Positions 25,616 to 33,076 of a stretch of 33,076 nucleotides of DNA are shown here, piece by piece. The stretch's first letter is position 1, and each line of letters begins with the position of its first letter. The DNA is from Rhodobacter sp. (GTDB taxonomy: Bacteria > Pseudomonadota > Alphaproteobacteria > Rhodobacterales > Rhodobacteraceae): contig JAIYDJ010000071.1 in the NCBI GenBank assembly GCA_027487575.1, forward strand, positions 1-33,076, written 5' to 3'. The position numbers were made by a program, and so were the translations under genes. A model generated the notes under the pieces. That model had not been told where the DNA came from. It did not search any database and saw only the letters and a program-made list of their open reading frames with translations.

Positions 25616-25891
25616 ATGAGCGCCCCGCTGATCCTTGGTGCACTCTGGGTCATCGCGGCGGCCGTCACCGCCATGCTGCCGATGCGCAGGCAGTATGTTC
25701 CCGGCCTGTCCCTCTTGATCTGTGCGCCGCCGCTGATAGGCTGGATCGGCTGGCAGCATGGCTATCTCTGGATGCTGTTCGGCCTTTTCGCCCTGTTGTC
25801 GATGTTCCGCCGCCCGCTGCTGTTCTTTGCCCGCCGCGCCCTGGGACTGCCCGTGACCATTCCGACCGATTTCGAAAAGGACAGCGCATGA
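25616..25891 (+). CDS. DUF2484 family small membrane protein, copy 1
   Basis: A 91-residue protein with three predicted membrane helices (residues about 3-21, 27-43 and 48-62) and a basic C-terminal tail. I recall the family as DUF2484, found in Rhodobacteraceae beside murC and murB; its function is unknown. The start at 25616 is chosen because the LGALWVIAAAVTAMLP helix aligns with that of the next gene; an in-frame ATG 12 codons earlier would lie inside the inverted repeat. Its stop overlaps the next start (ATGA). Confidence 0.72.
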   Translation: MSAPLILGALWVIAAAVTAMLPMRRQYVPGLSLLICAPPLIGWIGWQHGYLWMLFGLFALLSMFRRPLLFFARRALGLPVTIPTDFEKDSA

Positions 25892-26151
25892 GCATCGCCT
25901 TCGTTGCCGCCCTGATGTGGCTGATCGCCGCCAACGTCATCGCCATGTTCCCCAGCCGCGACCACCACTGGACCAACGCCTACATCCTGATCGCCATCGG
26001 CATCCCGCTGGCGGGCTGGGTCACCTACGAGCATGGCCCGATCTGGGGCATGCTCTTCCTGGCCGGCGGAGCCAGCGTGCTGCGCTGGCCGCTGATCTGC
26101 CTGTGGCGATGGATGAAGGCGCGGGTGGAACGGCAGGAACCGGCGGAGTAG
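25888..26151 (+). CDS. DUF2484 family small membrane protein, copy 2
   Basis: An 87-residue paralogue of the preceding gene. The pairs W-IAA-V-AM-P, PL-GW and the R-PL block before a basic tail align without gaps, so the two arose by tandem duplication. Three membrane helices are predicted. The 4-base overlap with copy 1 implies coupled translation and perhaps a heteromer. It is the last native-looking gene before the AT-richer insertion. Confidence 0.72.
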   Translation: MSIAFVAALMWLIAANVIAMFPSRDHHWTNAYILIAIGIPLAGWVTYEHGPIWGMLFLAGGASVLRWPLICLWRWMKARVERQEPAE

Positions 26152-26213
26152 GGTTGCGCCGCGGACCAGCCGGTGTGCCAGTTTTGTGTGTTGCTGTGGC
26201 CGAGCGAGTAAAA

Positions 26214-27374
26214 ATGGCGCCCAAAGAACCGATTGGAAATGCAGATTCTTTTGAACGCTGGATAAGATCTGGCGATCAAAAACCTCGAACTGCACAGGCA
26301 AAAATACTGTCCGCGCGTTTGGCTTGCCGTATGTTGTTTGACGCAATTCCTTTTGACAGACATTGGAAGCCGGAGGATCACGAATTTTCGCCGCTGCAGT
26401 TTTTTCGCGCGGCTTTGGCGTCGAGTGTTGCCGCAAAGGTGCCAGATAAACACGCGATGAAGAGTGCACGCGGCGCTTACAGAATGGTTTGGGCTGCGGG
26501 TAGGCATATTCAAACGGCAACGATGGCAGGTGCAGCCAAGACGTGCTCGACAAACTCTCGACATGACGTGTTTGAGGAAACTCGGCACGTCGTAGCGGGT
26601 TGCGCGAAAGTTTTTACTGCTGCAGTGGCCTATCCTGTAGTTTCTGCTGACATTGACTTGATTTCGGCTGAACAGGACGTGTTCTCGGCTGCTCTATGGC
26701 CAACGGGTCAGCCCCTTTGGTTAGAAAAATTGGCTGAAGAAATCATCAATACCTTAAGAAACTCCGAAGGAAACGAATGGTCCTTTTGGCTGAAATGGTG
26801 GGACGGTGTACTGTCCGGCAATCAGGTTAACTGGACCATTCAATACGACATTGCAACGATCGCGAACGACATTTGGAATTCAGGACCTGAAACGGTGGCA
26901 GCGGTGATTGCTCTGATTGAAGAACGTTTCGACCTCAAGGCTCAGGTGGTTGCGCTTAAAGAACAATTGCGCCAGTCCACCCTCGTCAACTCGCCTCAAT
27001 CAGCCTCCCCGGCCCACCGAGCGCACAATCAACCGCCCGAACTTGTCGAGGTCGAAGCCGAGGTTCGTCGGGAAGTCACGATCATCTGGGCCGCTCTTGA
27101 TGAGATCGATACCGAACTCGCAAAACGTGACCTTGCACCTTCGGTCTTGAAACGTATTGGAAAAGTGCTGATTGATGCAGCGACTCGGATCCTCGCTTAT
27201 TGCGGCTCGCTTGCTGACACAACGCTCAAGGCAGCGGCAGTGGCGATCGGTACGGCGGGTGGGATGGCTGGTTTTGCCTACGTAAGTCCAGCGGCCCTCG
27301 GTTTTTTCGAGCAGGTCCTGAACTTCGGCAAAGGTGTCCTTGATTATGTTTCAAAGTTGCCCGGTGCGGGTTGA
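26214..27374 (+). CDS. Uncharacterised AT-richer protein, probable foreign insertion
   Basis: A 386-residue protein I cannot assign. Residues 1-160 are mixed helical; 185-225 are tryptophan-rich (SFWLKWWDGVLSGNQVNW, then IWNSGPETV); a likely coiled coil covers 228-256 (EERFDLKAQVVALKEQLRQ); a Ser/Pro linker ends in HNQPPE (271-276), followed by helices and a hydrophobic segment (about 338-365) near the C-terminus. I have the impression that the HN-PPE linker and W-rich block occur in accessory-genome proteins of alphaproteobacteria, but cannot check. Codon use differs from all neighbours: TTA, AGA, ATA, TTT and GTT are frequent. The ATG at 26214 is weakly supported (no good ribosome site); a GTG at 26196 is an alternative. 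An integrase scrap follows on the other strand. Confidence 0.6.
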   Translation: MAPKEPIGNADSFERWIRSGDQKPRTAQAKILSARLACRMLFDAIPFDRHWKPEDHEFSPLQFFRAALASSVAAKVPDKHAMKSARGAYRMVWAAGRHIQTATMAGAAKTCSTNSRHDVFEETRHVVAGCAKVFTAAVAYPVVSADIDLISAEQDVFSAALWPTGQPLWLEKLAEEIINTLRNSEGNEWSFWLKWWDGVLSGNQVNWTIQYDIATIANDIWNSGPETVAAVIALIEERFDLKAQVVALKEQLRQSTLVNSPQSASPAHRAHNQPPELVEVEAEVRREVTIIWAALDEIDTELAKRDLAPSVLKRIGKVLIDAATRILAYCGSLADTTLKAAAVAIGTAGGMAGFAYVSPAALGFFEQVLNFGKGVLDYVSKLPGAG

Positions 27375-27394
27375 TTTTGAAGAATCTGTTTGCC

Positions 27395-27463
27395 TAAATC
27401 TGCCTCCCTCAGCGTCATGACGTCAGCCATACGTAGGCCATACGCAGACCAGACGTTGAATTT
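27395..27463 (-). pseudogene. Tyrosine recombinase (integrase) remnant
   Basis: On the minus strand the frame reads [19 protein letters not shown] then EADL. YGLR-x-x-DV-x-x-LR is the box I region of tyrosine recombinases, including the first catalytic arginine. Only about 23 codons are recognisable; upstream the frame runs into murB and downstream into the end of the foreign gene, so nothing functional remains. It marks a past integration at this spot. Confidence 0.5.
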
Positions 27464-27507
27464 GCCCCAAAAGCCGGGCATCACCGGCCAAAACCCCCGA
27501 GGTTCCG

Positions 27508-28431
27508 ATGCCCCTTCCCACCCCGCGCGGCGCGTTGACGCCGGATCGACCCCTCGCCGATCTGACCTGGCTCCGGGTTGGCGGGCCTGCGGACTGGTTG
27601 TTTCAACCTGCTGATCTGGATGATCTTTCCGGGTTTCTGGCGGCACTGGACCCCGCCATCGACGTCTTTCCGATGGGCGTCGGGTCCAACCTGATTGTCC
27701 GGGATGGCGGCATCAGGGCGGTGGTGATCCGCTTGGGGCGGGGGTTCAACGCCATTGAAATTCAAGGGGAAAGGGTCACCGCCGGTGCCGCCGCGCTGGA
27801 TGCCCACGTCGCCCGCAAGGCCGCCGAGGCGGGGTTGGACCTGACCTTTCTGCGCACCATTCCGGGGTCCATCGGCGGGGCGGTGCGGATGAATGCCGGA
27901 TGCTATGGGCATTATGTGGCCGATTTTCTCGAAGAAGTTCAGGTGGTTGGCCGGGATGGCGCGGTGCAGACCCTGCCTGCCGCCGCGCTGAAGCTGGCTT
28001 ACCGGCAGTCCGATCTGCCCGAAGGTGCCGTCATCACCGCCGCCACCTTCCGCGCCCCTTCTGGCGATCCGGCGCTGCTGGAGGCGCGGATGGCCGACCA
28101 GATCGCCCGCCGTGATACCAGCCAACCCACAAGGGACCGGTCGGCGGGCTCCACCTTCCGCAACCCTTTGGGGCGGTCTTCGACCGGGACCGCCGATGAC
28201 ACGCACGAGTTGAAGGCCTGGAAGGTGATCGACGATGCGGGAATGCGCGGCGCGACGCTGGGCGGTGCGCAGATGAGTCCCAAGCATTCCAACTTCCTGA
28301 TCAACACCGGGGGGGCGACTTCCGCCGATCTGGAGAATTTGGGCGAGATGGTGCGAAAAAGGGTTTTAGAAACCAGCGGGATCGCGCTAGTATGGGAAAT
28401 CATGCGCGTCGGTGAACCGGCGGCAGAATAA
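27508..28431 (+). CDS. murB: UDP-N-acetylenolpyruvoylglucosamine reductase
   Basis: A 307-residue FAD enzyme that makes UDP-MurNAc with NADPH, the second committed step of wall precursor synthesis. FAD-binding [32 protein letters not shown] and the late SAGSTFRNP (proton-donor serine) and [10 protein letters not shown] are present. Spacing between the last motifs fits the type I-like alphaproteobacterial form. The ATG at 27508 has CCGAGG upstream. It is now separated from murC by the DUF2484 pair and the foreign gene, so its transcription may depend on promoters inside the insertion. Confidence 0.95.
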   Translation: MPLPTPRGALTPDRPLADLTWLRVGGPADWLFQPADLDDLSGFLAALDPAIDVFPMGVGSNLIVRDGGIRAVVIRLGRGFNAIEIQGERVTAGAAALDAHVARKAAEAGLDLTFLRTIPGSIGGAVRMNAGCYGHYVADFLEEVQVVGRDGAVQTLPAAALKLAYRQSDLPEGAVITAATFRAPSGDPALLEARMADQIARRDTSQPTRDRSAGSTFRNPLGRSSTGTADDTHELKAWKVIDDAGMRGATLGGAQMSPKHSNFLINTGGATSADLENLGEMVRKRVLETSGIALVWEIMRVGEPAAE

Positions 28432-28467
28432 CGAAAAATCCGGCAAAGACCGGGGTCGAGGCAGACG

Positions 28468-29388
28468 ATGACAGGCGGTGCGGGCAGATCAGCCATCACC
28501 GTGGCGGTTCTGATGGGGGGACGTTCCGCAGAGCGGGAGGTCAGCCTTGTCTCGGGGCGTGAATGCGCCCGGGCGCTGCGGCAGGCGGGGTATCGGGTGG
28601 TCACGGTCGATTGCGACCGGGATCTGTCCGAGCAACTCGTTGAACTTCAACCGGATGTTGCCTTCAACGCGCTGCATGGGCGCTGGGGCGAAGACGGCTG
28701 CGTGCAGGGCATCCTGGAATGGCTGTCGATCCCCTATACGCATTCCGGAGTGCTGGCGTCGGCGCTGGCGATGGACAAGGCACGCACCAAAGAGGTTTAT
28801 GCCGCCGCCGGACTGCCGGTCGTGCCGTCTCTGCTTGCGACGCGGGACGCGGTCGGCGCGGGTCATGTGATGGCCCCGCCCTATGTCGTGAAGCCGAACA
28901 ACGAAGGGTCTTCCGTCGGGGTCTACATCGTGCATCCGGGGTCCAACGCGCCGCGTCTGGCCGAAACGATGCCTGCAACCGTTCTGGTCGAGGCCTATGC
29001 GCCGGGGCGGGAATTGACCACCACGGTGATCGGGGACCGGGCGCTGTGTGTGACCGATATCGTGACCGACGGCTGGTATGATTACGAGGCGAAATACACG
29101 ACCGGCGGGTCGAGCCATGTGGTGCCCGCTGCGGTTCCGGTCGAGATTTCAGAGGCTTGTCTGGACTTTGCCCTGCGCGCGCATCGTGCGCTCGGGTGTC
29201 GGGGGGTCAGCCGGACCGACTTTCGCTGGGACGAGGGGCGGGGGCTGGACGGGCTGATCCTGCTGGAAACCAACACGCAGCCGGGCATGACGCCGACCTC
29301 TCTGGCCCCCGAACAGGCGGCCCATTGCGGCATCAGCTTTCCGGAACTCTGCGCGTGGATGGTGGAGGACGCCTCATGCAACCGCTAG
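28468..29388 (+). CDS. ddl: D-alanine--D-alanine ligase
   Basis: A 306-residue ATP-grasp enzyme, DdlB length, producing the D-Ala-D-Ala used by MurF. Seen are [39 protein letters not shown], the ATP-grasp [12 protein letters not shown], and the C-terminal [20 protein letters not shown] with the Mg ligands. The YxxK-type lid is [15 protein letters not shown]. The stop lies 13 bases inside ftsQ. Confidence 0.96.
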   Translation: MTGGAGRSAITVAVLMGGRSAEREVSLVSGRECARALRQAGYRVVTVDCDRDLSEQLVELQPDVAFNALHGRWGEDGCVQGILEWLSIPYTHSGVLASALAMDKARTKEVYAAAGLPVVPSLLATRDAVGAGHVMAPPYVVKPNNEGSSVGVYIVHPGSNAPRLAETMPATVLVEAYAPGRELTTTVIGDRALCVTDIVTDGWYDYEAKYTTGGSSHVVPAAVPVEISEACLDFALRAHRALGCRGVSRTDFRWDEGRGLDGLILLETNTQPGMTPTSLAPEQAAHCGISFPELCAWMVEDASCNR

Positions 29389-30266
29389 GCCGCGCGACCG
29401 TTCCCCGCCGCGACCCCGCGCCCAGCCGCTGGGCCTACCGGATGCAGCGGCTGTGGCTGACGCCGTTGTTCCGCGTGCTGTTCCGGGTGGGTCTGCCGCT
29501 GGCCTGCGTGGCGCTGATCGTCGGTACGTATATTGCCGATCAGGGGCGTCGCGCGGCATTGGGCGGTTTCGTGGCCGACCTGCGCGAGCGGTTCGAGGAC
29601 CGGCCCGAATTCATGGTCACGCTGGTGTCGATCGAGGGCGCGTCGCCCGAACTGGCCAAGGCCGTGCGGGCGCGGATGGATGTCAAACTGCCGCAATCGT
29701 CGTTCGAACTGGATCTCGATCAGGTCCGCGAGCGGGCCGAGGCGCTGGACGCCGTCCAAAGTGCCGAAATGCGGGTCCGGTCCCACGGGGTGCTGCAGGT
29801 GGTCATCACCGAACGGGTTCCGGTGCTGATCTGGCGCAGCGACGACGGGCTGACCATGCTGGACGCGTCCGGCCACCGGGTGGCGGGACTGGCCGCGAGG
29901 GCCGACCGGCCCGACCTGCCGCTGATTGCGGGCGAGGGGGCCGATGCCGAAACCACCGAGGCGCTGGATGTTATGGCCGCCTTGCAACCCATCGCCCCCC
30001 GCCTGCGCGGGCTGGTCCGGATGGGCGCGCGACGCTGGGACGTTGTCCTTGACCGCGACCAGCGCCTGATGCTGCCTGCCGAGGCCCCCGTCGCCGCGAT
30101 TGAACGATTGCTGGCGCTGGATCAGGCCGAAGACCTGTTGTCGCGCGATGTCGCGGTCGTCGATCTGCGCGTGCCCCAGCGCCCCGTGTTGCGCCTTGCC
30201 CCTTTTGCCCTGTCAGAACTGCGCCGCGCGCGCGGTTTGGCGCCTGCCCCGGAGAATGATCTATGA
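29376..30266 (+). CDS. ftsQ: Cell division protein FtsQ
   Basis: A 296-residue bitopic protein: about 30 cytoplasmic residues, one membrane helix (about 32-53), then a periplasmic POTRA domain starting at about residue 80 ([10 protein letters not shown]) and a beta domain with [12 protein letters not shown] and LIAGEGAD. FtsQ recruits FtsL and FtsB. The ATG at 29376 overlaps ddl by 13 bases; GGTGGAGGA about 6 bases upstream supports it over earlier frames. It overlaps ftsA by 4 bases. Confidence 0.93.
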   Translation: MQPLGRATVPRRDPAPSRWAYRMQRLWLTPLFRVLFRVGLPLACVALIVGTYIADQGRRAALGGFVADLRERFEDRPEFMVTLVSIEGASPELAKAVRARMDVKLPQSSFELDLDQVRERAEALDAVQSAEMRVRSHGVLQVVITERVPVLIWRSDDGLTMLDASGHRVAGLAARADRPDLPLIAGEGADAETTEALDVMAALQPIAPRLRGLVRMGARRWDVVLDRDQRLMLPAEAPVAAIERLLALDQAEDLLSRDVAVVDLRVPQRPVLRLAPFALSELRRARGLAPAPENDL

Positions 30267-31597
30267 CCGATCTGTACCAATCCCAGCGTGCGATGCGCAA
30301 CATGCGGCGGGCCGCGATGCAGCGCGGGGTGATCGCCATTCTGGACGTGGGCACCACCAAGATCGCCTGCCTGATCCTGCGCTTTGACGGGGTAGAGGAT
30401 ACTCGCGAAAGCGACGGCGTCGGGTCGATGGCGGGGCAATCGAACTTCCGGGTGATCGGGGCGGCGACGACCCGGTCGCGCGGGGTGCGGTTCGGCGAGA
30501 TTGCCGTGATGAACGAAACCGAACGCGCGATCCGCACCGCCGTGCAGGCGGCGCAGAAGATGGCGAACGTGCGGGTCGATCATTGCATCGCGTGTTTCGC
30601 AGGGGCCGAACCGCGCAGCTATGGCCTTGCGGGCGAGTGGGACCTGCAGGATTCGGTGGTGACCGAACAGGACGTCGCGCGCGTCCTGTCGGCCTGCGAC
30701 GTGCCCGACATCGGGCAGGGGCGCGAGGTGCTGCACGCCCATCCGGTCAACTTCGCGCTGGACCACCGCACCGGACTTGGCGACCCGCGCGGGCAGATCG
30801 GAAATCGCCTCGCCTGCGACATGCACATGCTGTCGGTCGAGGCGTCTGTGGTGCAGAACCTGCTGTACTGCATCAAGCGCTGTGATCTGGAACTGGCGGG
30901 CATCGCCTCGTCGGCTTATGTTTCCGGCATCTCGTCTTTGGTGGAGGACGAGCAGGAACTGGGATCGGCCTGCATCGACATGGGCGGCGGATCGACCGGC
31001 ATCTCGATCTTCATGAAAAAGCACATGATCTATGCGGATTCGGTCCGTCTGGGCGGCGACCATGTGACGTCCGACATCTCGAAGGGCCTGCAGGTGCCGC
31101 TGGTAGTGGCCGAGCGGATCAAGACCAAGCATGGCGGGGTGCAGGCCACCGGCATGGACGACCGCGAGATGATCGAGATCGGCGGCGACACCGGGGACTG
31201 GGACAAGGATCGCCGGCAGGTCAGCCGGACGGAACTGATCGGGATCATCCGGCCGCGCGTCGAGGAAATTCTGGAGGATGTCGCGGCGCGGCTGAACGCA
31301 GGGTTCTTCGACCAATTGCCCAGCCAGCAGATCGTGCTGACCGGTGGCGCAAGCCAGATCCCGGGGCTGGACGGTTTGGCCAGCCGCATTCTGGGGCAAC
31401 GGGTGCGGATGGGGCGACCCTTGCGGGTGCAGGGCTTGCCGCAGGCGGCAACGGGACCGGCATTTTCGGGGGCGGTGGGGCTGTCGCTGTTTGCCGCGCA
31501 TCCGCAGGACGAATGGTGGGATTTCGACATTCCGACCGAACGCTATCCGGCACGGTCGATCAAGCGGGCGCTCAAATGGTTCAAGGACAACTGGTGA
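30263..31597 (+). CDS. ftsA: Cell division protein FtsA
   Basis: A 444-residue actin-like ATPase that tethers FtsZ to the membrane. It has phosphate loop 1 (LDVGTTKIACLIL), the SHS2/1C insertion (about 95-175), phosphate loop 2 (CIDMGGGSTGISIF), the adenosine loop (VLTGGASQIPGL) and a C-terminal amphipathic membrane-targeting helix (RSIKRALKWFKDNW). The N-terminal about 22 residues precede the fold and are basic. GGAGA precedes the ATG, which overlaps the ftsQ stop. Confidence 0.96.
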   Translation: MTDLYQSQRAMRNMRRAAMQRGVIAILDVGTTKIACLILRFDGVEDTRESDGVGSMAGQSNFRVIGAATTRSRGVRFGEIAVMNETERAIRTAVQAAQKMANVRVDHCIACFAGAEPRSYGLAGEWDLQDSVVTEQDVARVLSACDVPDIGQGREVLHAHPVNFALDHRTGLGDPRGQIGNRLACDMHMLSVEASVVQNLLYCIKRCDLELAGIASSAYVSGISSLVEDEQELGSACIDMGGGSTGISIFMKKHMIYADSVRLGGDHVTSDISKGLQVPLVVAERIKTKHGGVQATGMDDREMIEIGGDTGDWDKDRRQVSRTELIGIIRPRVEEILEDVAARLNAGFFDQLPSQQIVLTGGASQIPGLDGLASRILGQRVRMGRPLRVQGLPQAATGPAFSGAVGLSLFAAHPQDEWWDFDIPTERYPARSIKRALKWFKDNW

Positions 31598-31681
31598 TCC
31601 GCAATATACAGCGGTCACGCCGAAATCACGGGGTTCCCGACAACAATACGCCCATATCGAGTGGGTTGATGAAGTTTTATG

Positions 31682-31711
31682 ATGACGACACCCGGTTCTG
31701 TGGATAGAATC
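31682..31711 (+). promoter_or_regulatory. Candidate ftsZ promoter with a GANTC site on the -10
   Basis: ATGACG (31682-31687), 17 bp, TAGAAT (31705-31710) forms the best sigma-70 match in the 214-bp ftsA-ftsZ gap. GAATC (31707-31711), a CcrM-type GANTC site, overlaps the -10. A second box, GATAAT, is at 31715-31720. An 11-bp direct repeat, GCAACAGGCGG (31765-31775 and 31792-31802), lies in the leader. Confidence 0.45.
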
Positions 31712-31749
31712 GGGGATAATTCGGCAAATCGACCCTCGGGACAGGACCG

Positions 31750-31821
31750 ATGACAGCCGACACGGCAACAGGCGGCGCACCCGCACAACAAGCAACAGGC
31801 GGACAGAAACCATGGCACTGA
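31750..31821 (+). CDS. Possible 23-codon leader ORF overlapping the ftsZ start
   Basis: An ATG at 31750 opens a frame of 23 codons, ending at TGA 31819-31821, so it overlaps the first codons of ftsZ out of frame. GGGACAGGA precedes it, but the spacing to the AGGA is short (3 bases). FtsZ itself has only a poor ribosome site (GGCGGACAG). If translated, the peptide could couple or throttle ftsZ translation. Low-complexity composition (A, T, G, Q) argues against a functional product. Confidence 0.25.
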   Translation: MTADTATGGAPAQQATGGQKPWH

Positions 31822-33076
31822 ACCTGATGATGACCTCGCAGCGCGAAGAGCTGAAGCCGCGTATCACGGTGTTCGGTGTGGGCGGGGCGGGCGGCAACGC
31901 GGTCAACAACATGATCGACAAAGAGCTGGAGGGGGTGGAGTTCGTGGTGGCGAACACCGATGCGCAAGCCTTGCAGCAAAGCCGCGCGGTGTCGAAGATC
32001 CAGATGGGCCTGAAAGTGACCGAGGGTCTGGGGGCCGGCGCGCGGCCGACCGTGGGGGCGGCGGCGGCGGAAGAGACGATCGAGGAGATCGTCGATCATC
32101 TGGCGGGTGCGCACATGTGCTTCATCACCGCCGGGATGGGCGGCGGCACCGGTACCGGCGCGGCCCCGATCATCGCGCAGGCGGCGCGCGAGTTGGGCGT
32201 GCTGACGGTCGGCGTGGTCACCAAGCCCTTCCAGTTCGAAGGCAACAAGCGGATGCGGCAGGCCGAAGAGGGCATCGAGGCGCTGCAGCGCGTGGTCGAT
32301 ACGCTGATCATCATTCCGAACCAGAACCTGTTCCGGCTGGCCAACGAACGCACGACGTTCACCGAGGCCTTCGCAATGGCCGACGACGTGTTGTATCAGG
32401 GTGTCAAGGGCGTGACCGATCTGATGGTGCGCCCCGGCCTGATCAACCTCGACTTTGCCGACGTCCGTGCGGTGATGGACGAGATGGGTAAGGCCATGAT
32501 GGGCACGGGCGAAGCCACGGGCGACGACCGCGCCGTGCAGGCCGCCGAAAAGGCAATTGCCAACCCGCTGTTGGACGAGATTTCGTTGAACGGGGCAAAG
32601 GGCGTTCTGATCAACATCACCGGCGGCCACGATCTGACGCTGTTCGAACTGGACGAAGCCGCGAATATCATTCGCGAAAAGGTGGACCCGGACGCGAATA
32701 TCATCGTCGGTTCGACCTTGGATGTCACGATGGAAGGCACGCTGCGCGTTTCGGTGGTTGCCACCGGTATTGACGTGACGCAGGCCAAGGCCGAAAGCCC
32801 GGTGGCACGCCGCTCGATGGCCGCACCGCTGCCCAACCACTTTGCCGCAGCCCCGGCCCCCGAACCGCGCCGCGAAATGCCGCTAACGGTTCAGGTTGCC
32901 GCAGCGCCCGTCGCCCCTCCGGCCCCGCAGCCGGTGCAGGCACAGGCGCCGCAGCCGCAGTTGTTCGATACCACGGATGACTTTGCCTATGAGGCGCAGG
33001 AAGAAGCCACAGACGACGTGCCCGCACCCGTCTATCGCCCGCAGGCTGCAGCACCCGCCCCGCAACAGGCGCGCAA
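31812..33076 (+). CDS. ftsZ: Cell division GTPase FtsZ (3' end outside window)
   Basis: The frame from the ATG at 31812 is open to the window end (421 codons and part of another), so the C-terminal FtsA/ZipA-binding peptide is not seen. The tubulin-type GTPase is complete: [22 protein letters not shown], the G-box [24 protein letters not shown] and the T7 loop [17 protein letters not shown]. Residues after about 320 form a Pro/Ala/Gln-rich linker with an acidic patch ([13 protein letters not shown]), long as in other alphaproteobacteria. It polymerises into the Z ring at midcell and follows ftsA by 214 bp, with a probable own promoter. Confidence 0.97.
   Translation, partial: MALNLMMTSQREELKPRITVFGVGGAGGNAVNNMIDKELEGVEFVVANTDAQALQQSRAVSKIQMGLKVTEGLGAGARPTVGAAAAEETIEEIVDHLAGAHMCFITAGMGGGTGTGAAPIIAQAARELGVLTVGVVTKPFQFEGNKRMRQAEEGIEALQRVVDTLIIIPNQNLFRLANERTTFTEAFAMADDVLYQGVKGVTDLMVRPGLINLDFADVRAVMDEMGKAMMGTGEATGDDRAVQAAEKAIANPLLDEISLNGAKGVLINITGGHDLTLFELDEAANIIREKVDPDANIIVGSTLDVTMEGTLRVSVVATGIDVTQAKAESPVARRSMAAPLPNHFAAAPAPEPRREMPLTVQVAAAPVAPPAPQPVQAQAPQPQLFDTTDDFAYEAQEEATDDVPAPVYRPQAAAPAPQQAR

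Noticed and set aside
24067-25674. A 535-codon open frame antisense to murC
   Set aside because: Shadow of murC with His/Gly/Asp-rich nonsense sequence.
25917-26213. Upstream extension of the foreign gene overlapping DUF2484 copy 2
   Set aside because: The frame is open only because of G+C-rich sequence; the translated part is Arg/Gly/His-rich and lies in another frame of a real gene.

Overview
The window (about two-thirds G+C in most genes) comes from an alphaproteobacterium of the Rhodobacteraceae (Rhodobacter/Gemmobacter/Tabrizicola type). The evidence is the gene order tpa-tauR-xsc, a DUF1127 gene followed by an array of CCTCCTCCC hairpins (the CcaF1/CcsR locus of Rhodobacter sphaeroides), a long structured leader in front of mraZ (UpsM-like), and DUF2161, DUF2484 and DUF892 genes embedded in the division and cell-wall (dcw) cluster. 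No gene was checked against a database; all names rest on motifs and context.

Region 1 (1-7804), transport and taurine catabolism. The 3' part of a sugar-type ABC ATPase is followed by tpa (taurine to sulfoacetaldehyde), tauR (MocR-type regulator) and xsc (sulfoacetaldehyde to acetyl phosphate plus sulfite). Behind a terminator-like repeat comes a TauE/SafE exporter, the likely sulfite exit. CTGG-N-C-YTA motifs resembling TauR sites lie before tpa, tauR and xsc. A BenE-type transporter converges on tauE.

Region 2 (7805-10329), an RNA-rich stretch. On the minus strand a 71-aa DUF1127 protein gene is followed by five hairpins with an exact CCTCCTCCC loop and a sixth, degenerate one. Divergently, mrp (Fe-S cluster carrier) ends at a GAAA-loop terminator. 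The space before mraZ holds three 10-bp-phased MraZ boxes, a distal inverted copy of two of them just after mrp, and a leader with a perfect 12-bp closing helix and an 11-bp terminator stem.

Region 3 (10330-33076), the dcw cluster, all on the plus strand except one gene: mraZ-rsmH-ftsL-ftsI-murE-murF-mraY-[DUF2161, SDR]-murD-[DUF892 on minus]-ftsW-murG-murC-[two DUF2484]-[AT-richer foreign gene plus integrase scrap]-murB-ddl-ftsQ-ftsA-ftsZ (cut by the window end). MurE, MurF, MurC, MurD, MurB and Ddl make UDP-MurNAc-pentapeptide, MraY and MurG build lipid II, FtsW and FtsI polymerise and cross-link septal wall, and FtsA, FtsQ, FtsL and FtsZ form the divisome. Many genes overlap by 1-13 bases, suggesting translational coupling. 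The inserted cassettes break the transcript, so ftsW and ftsZ probably have promoters of their own.

Most worth a second look: the paired inverted MraZ boxes with the riboswitch-like leader, the expanded CcsR array, and the foreign gene with a tyrosine-recombinase remnant between the DUF2484 pair and murB.
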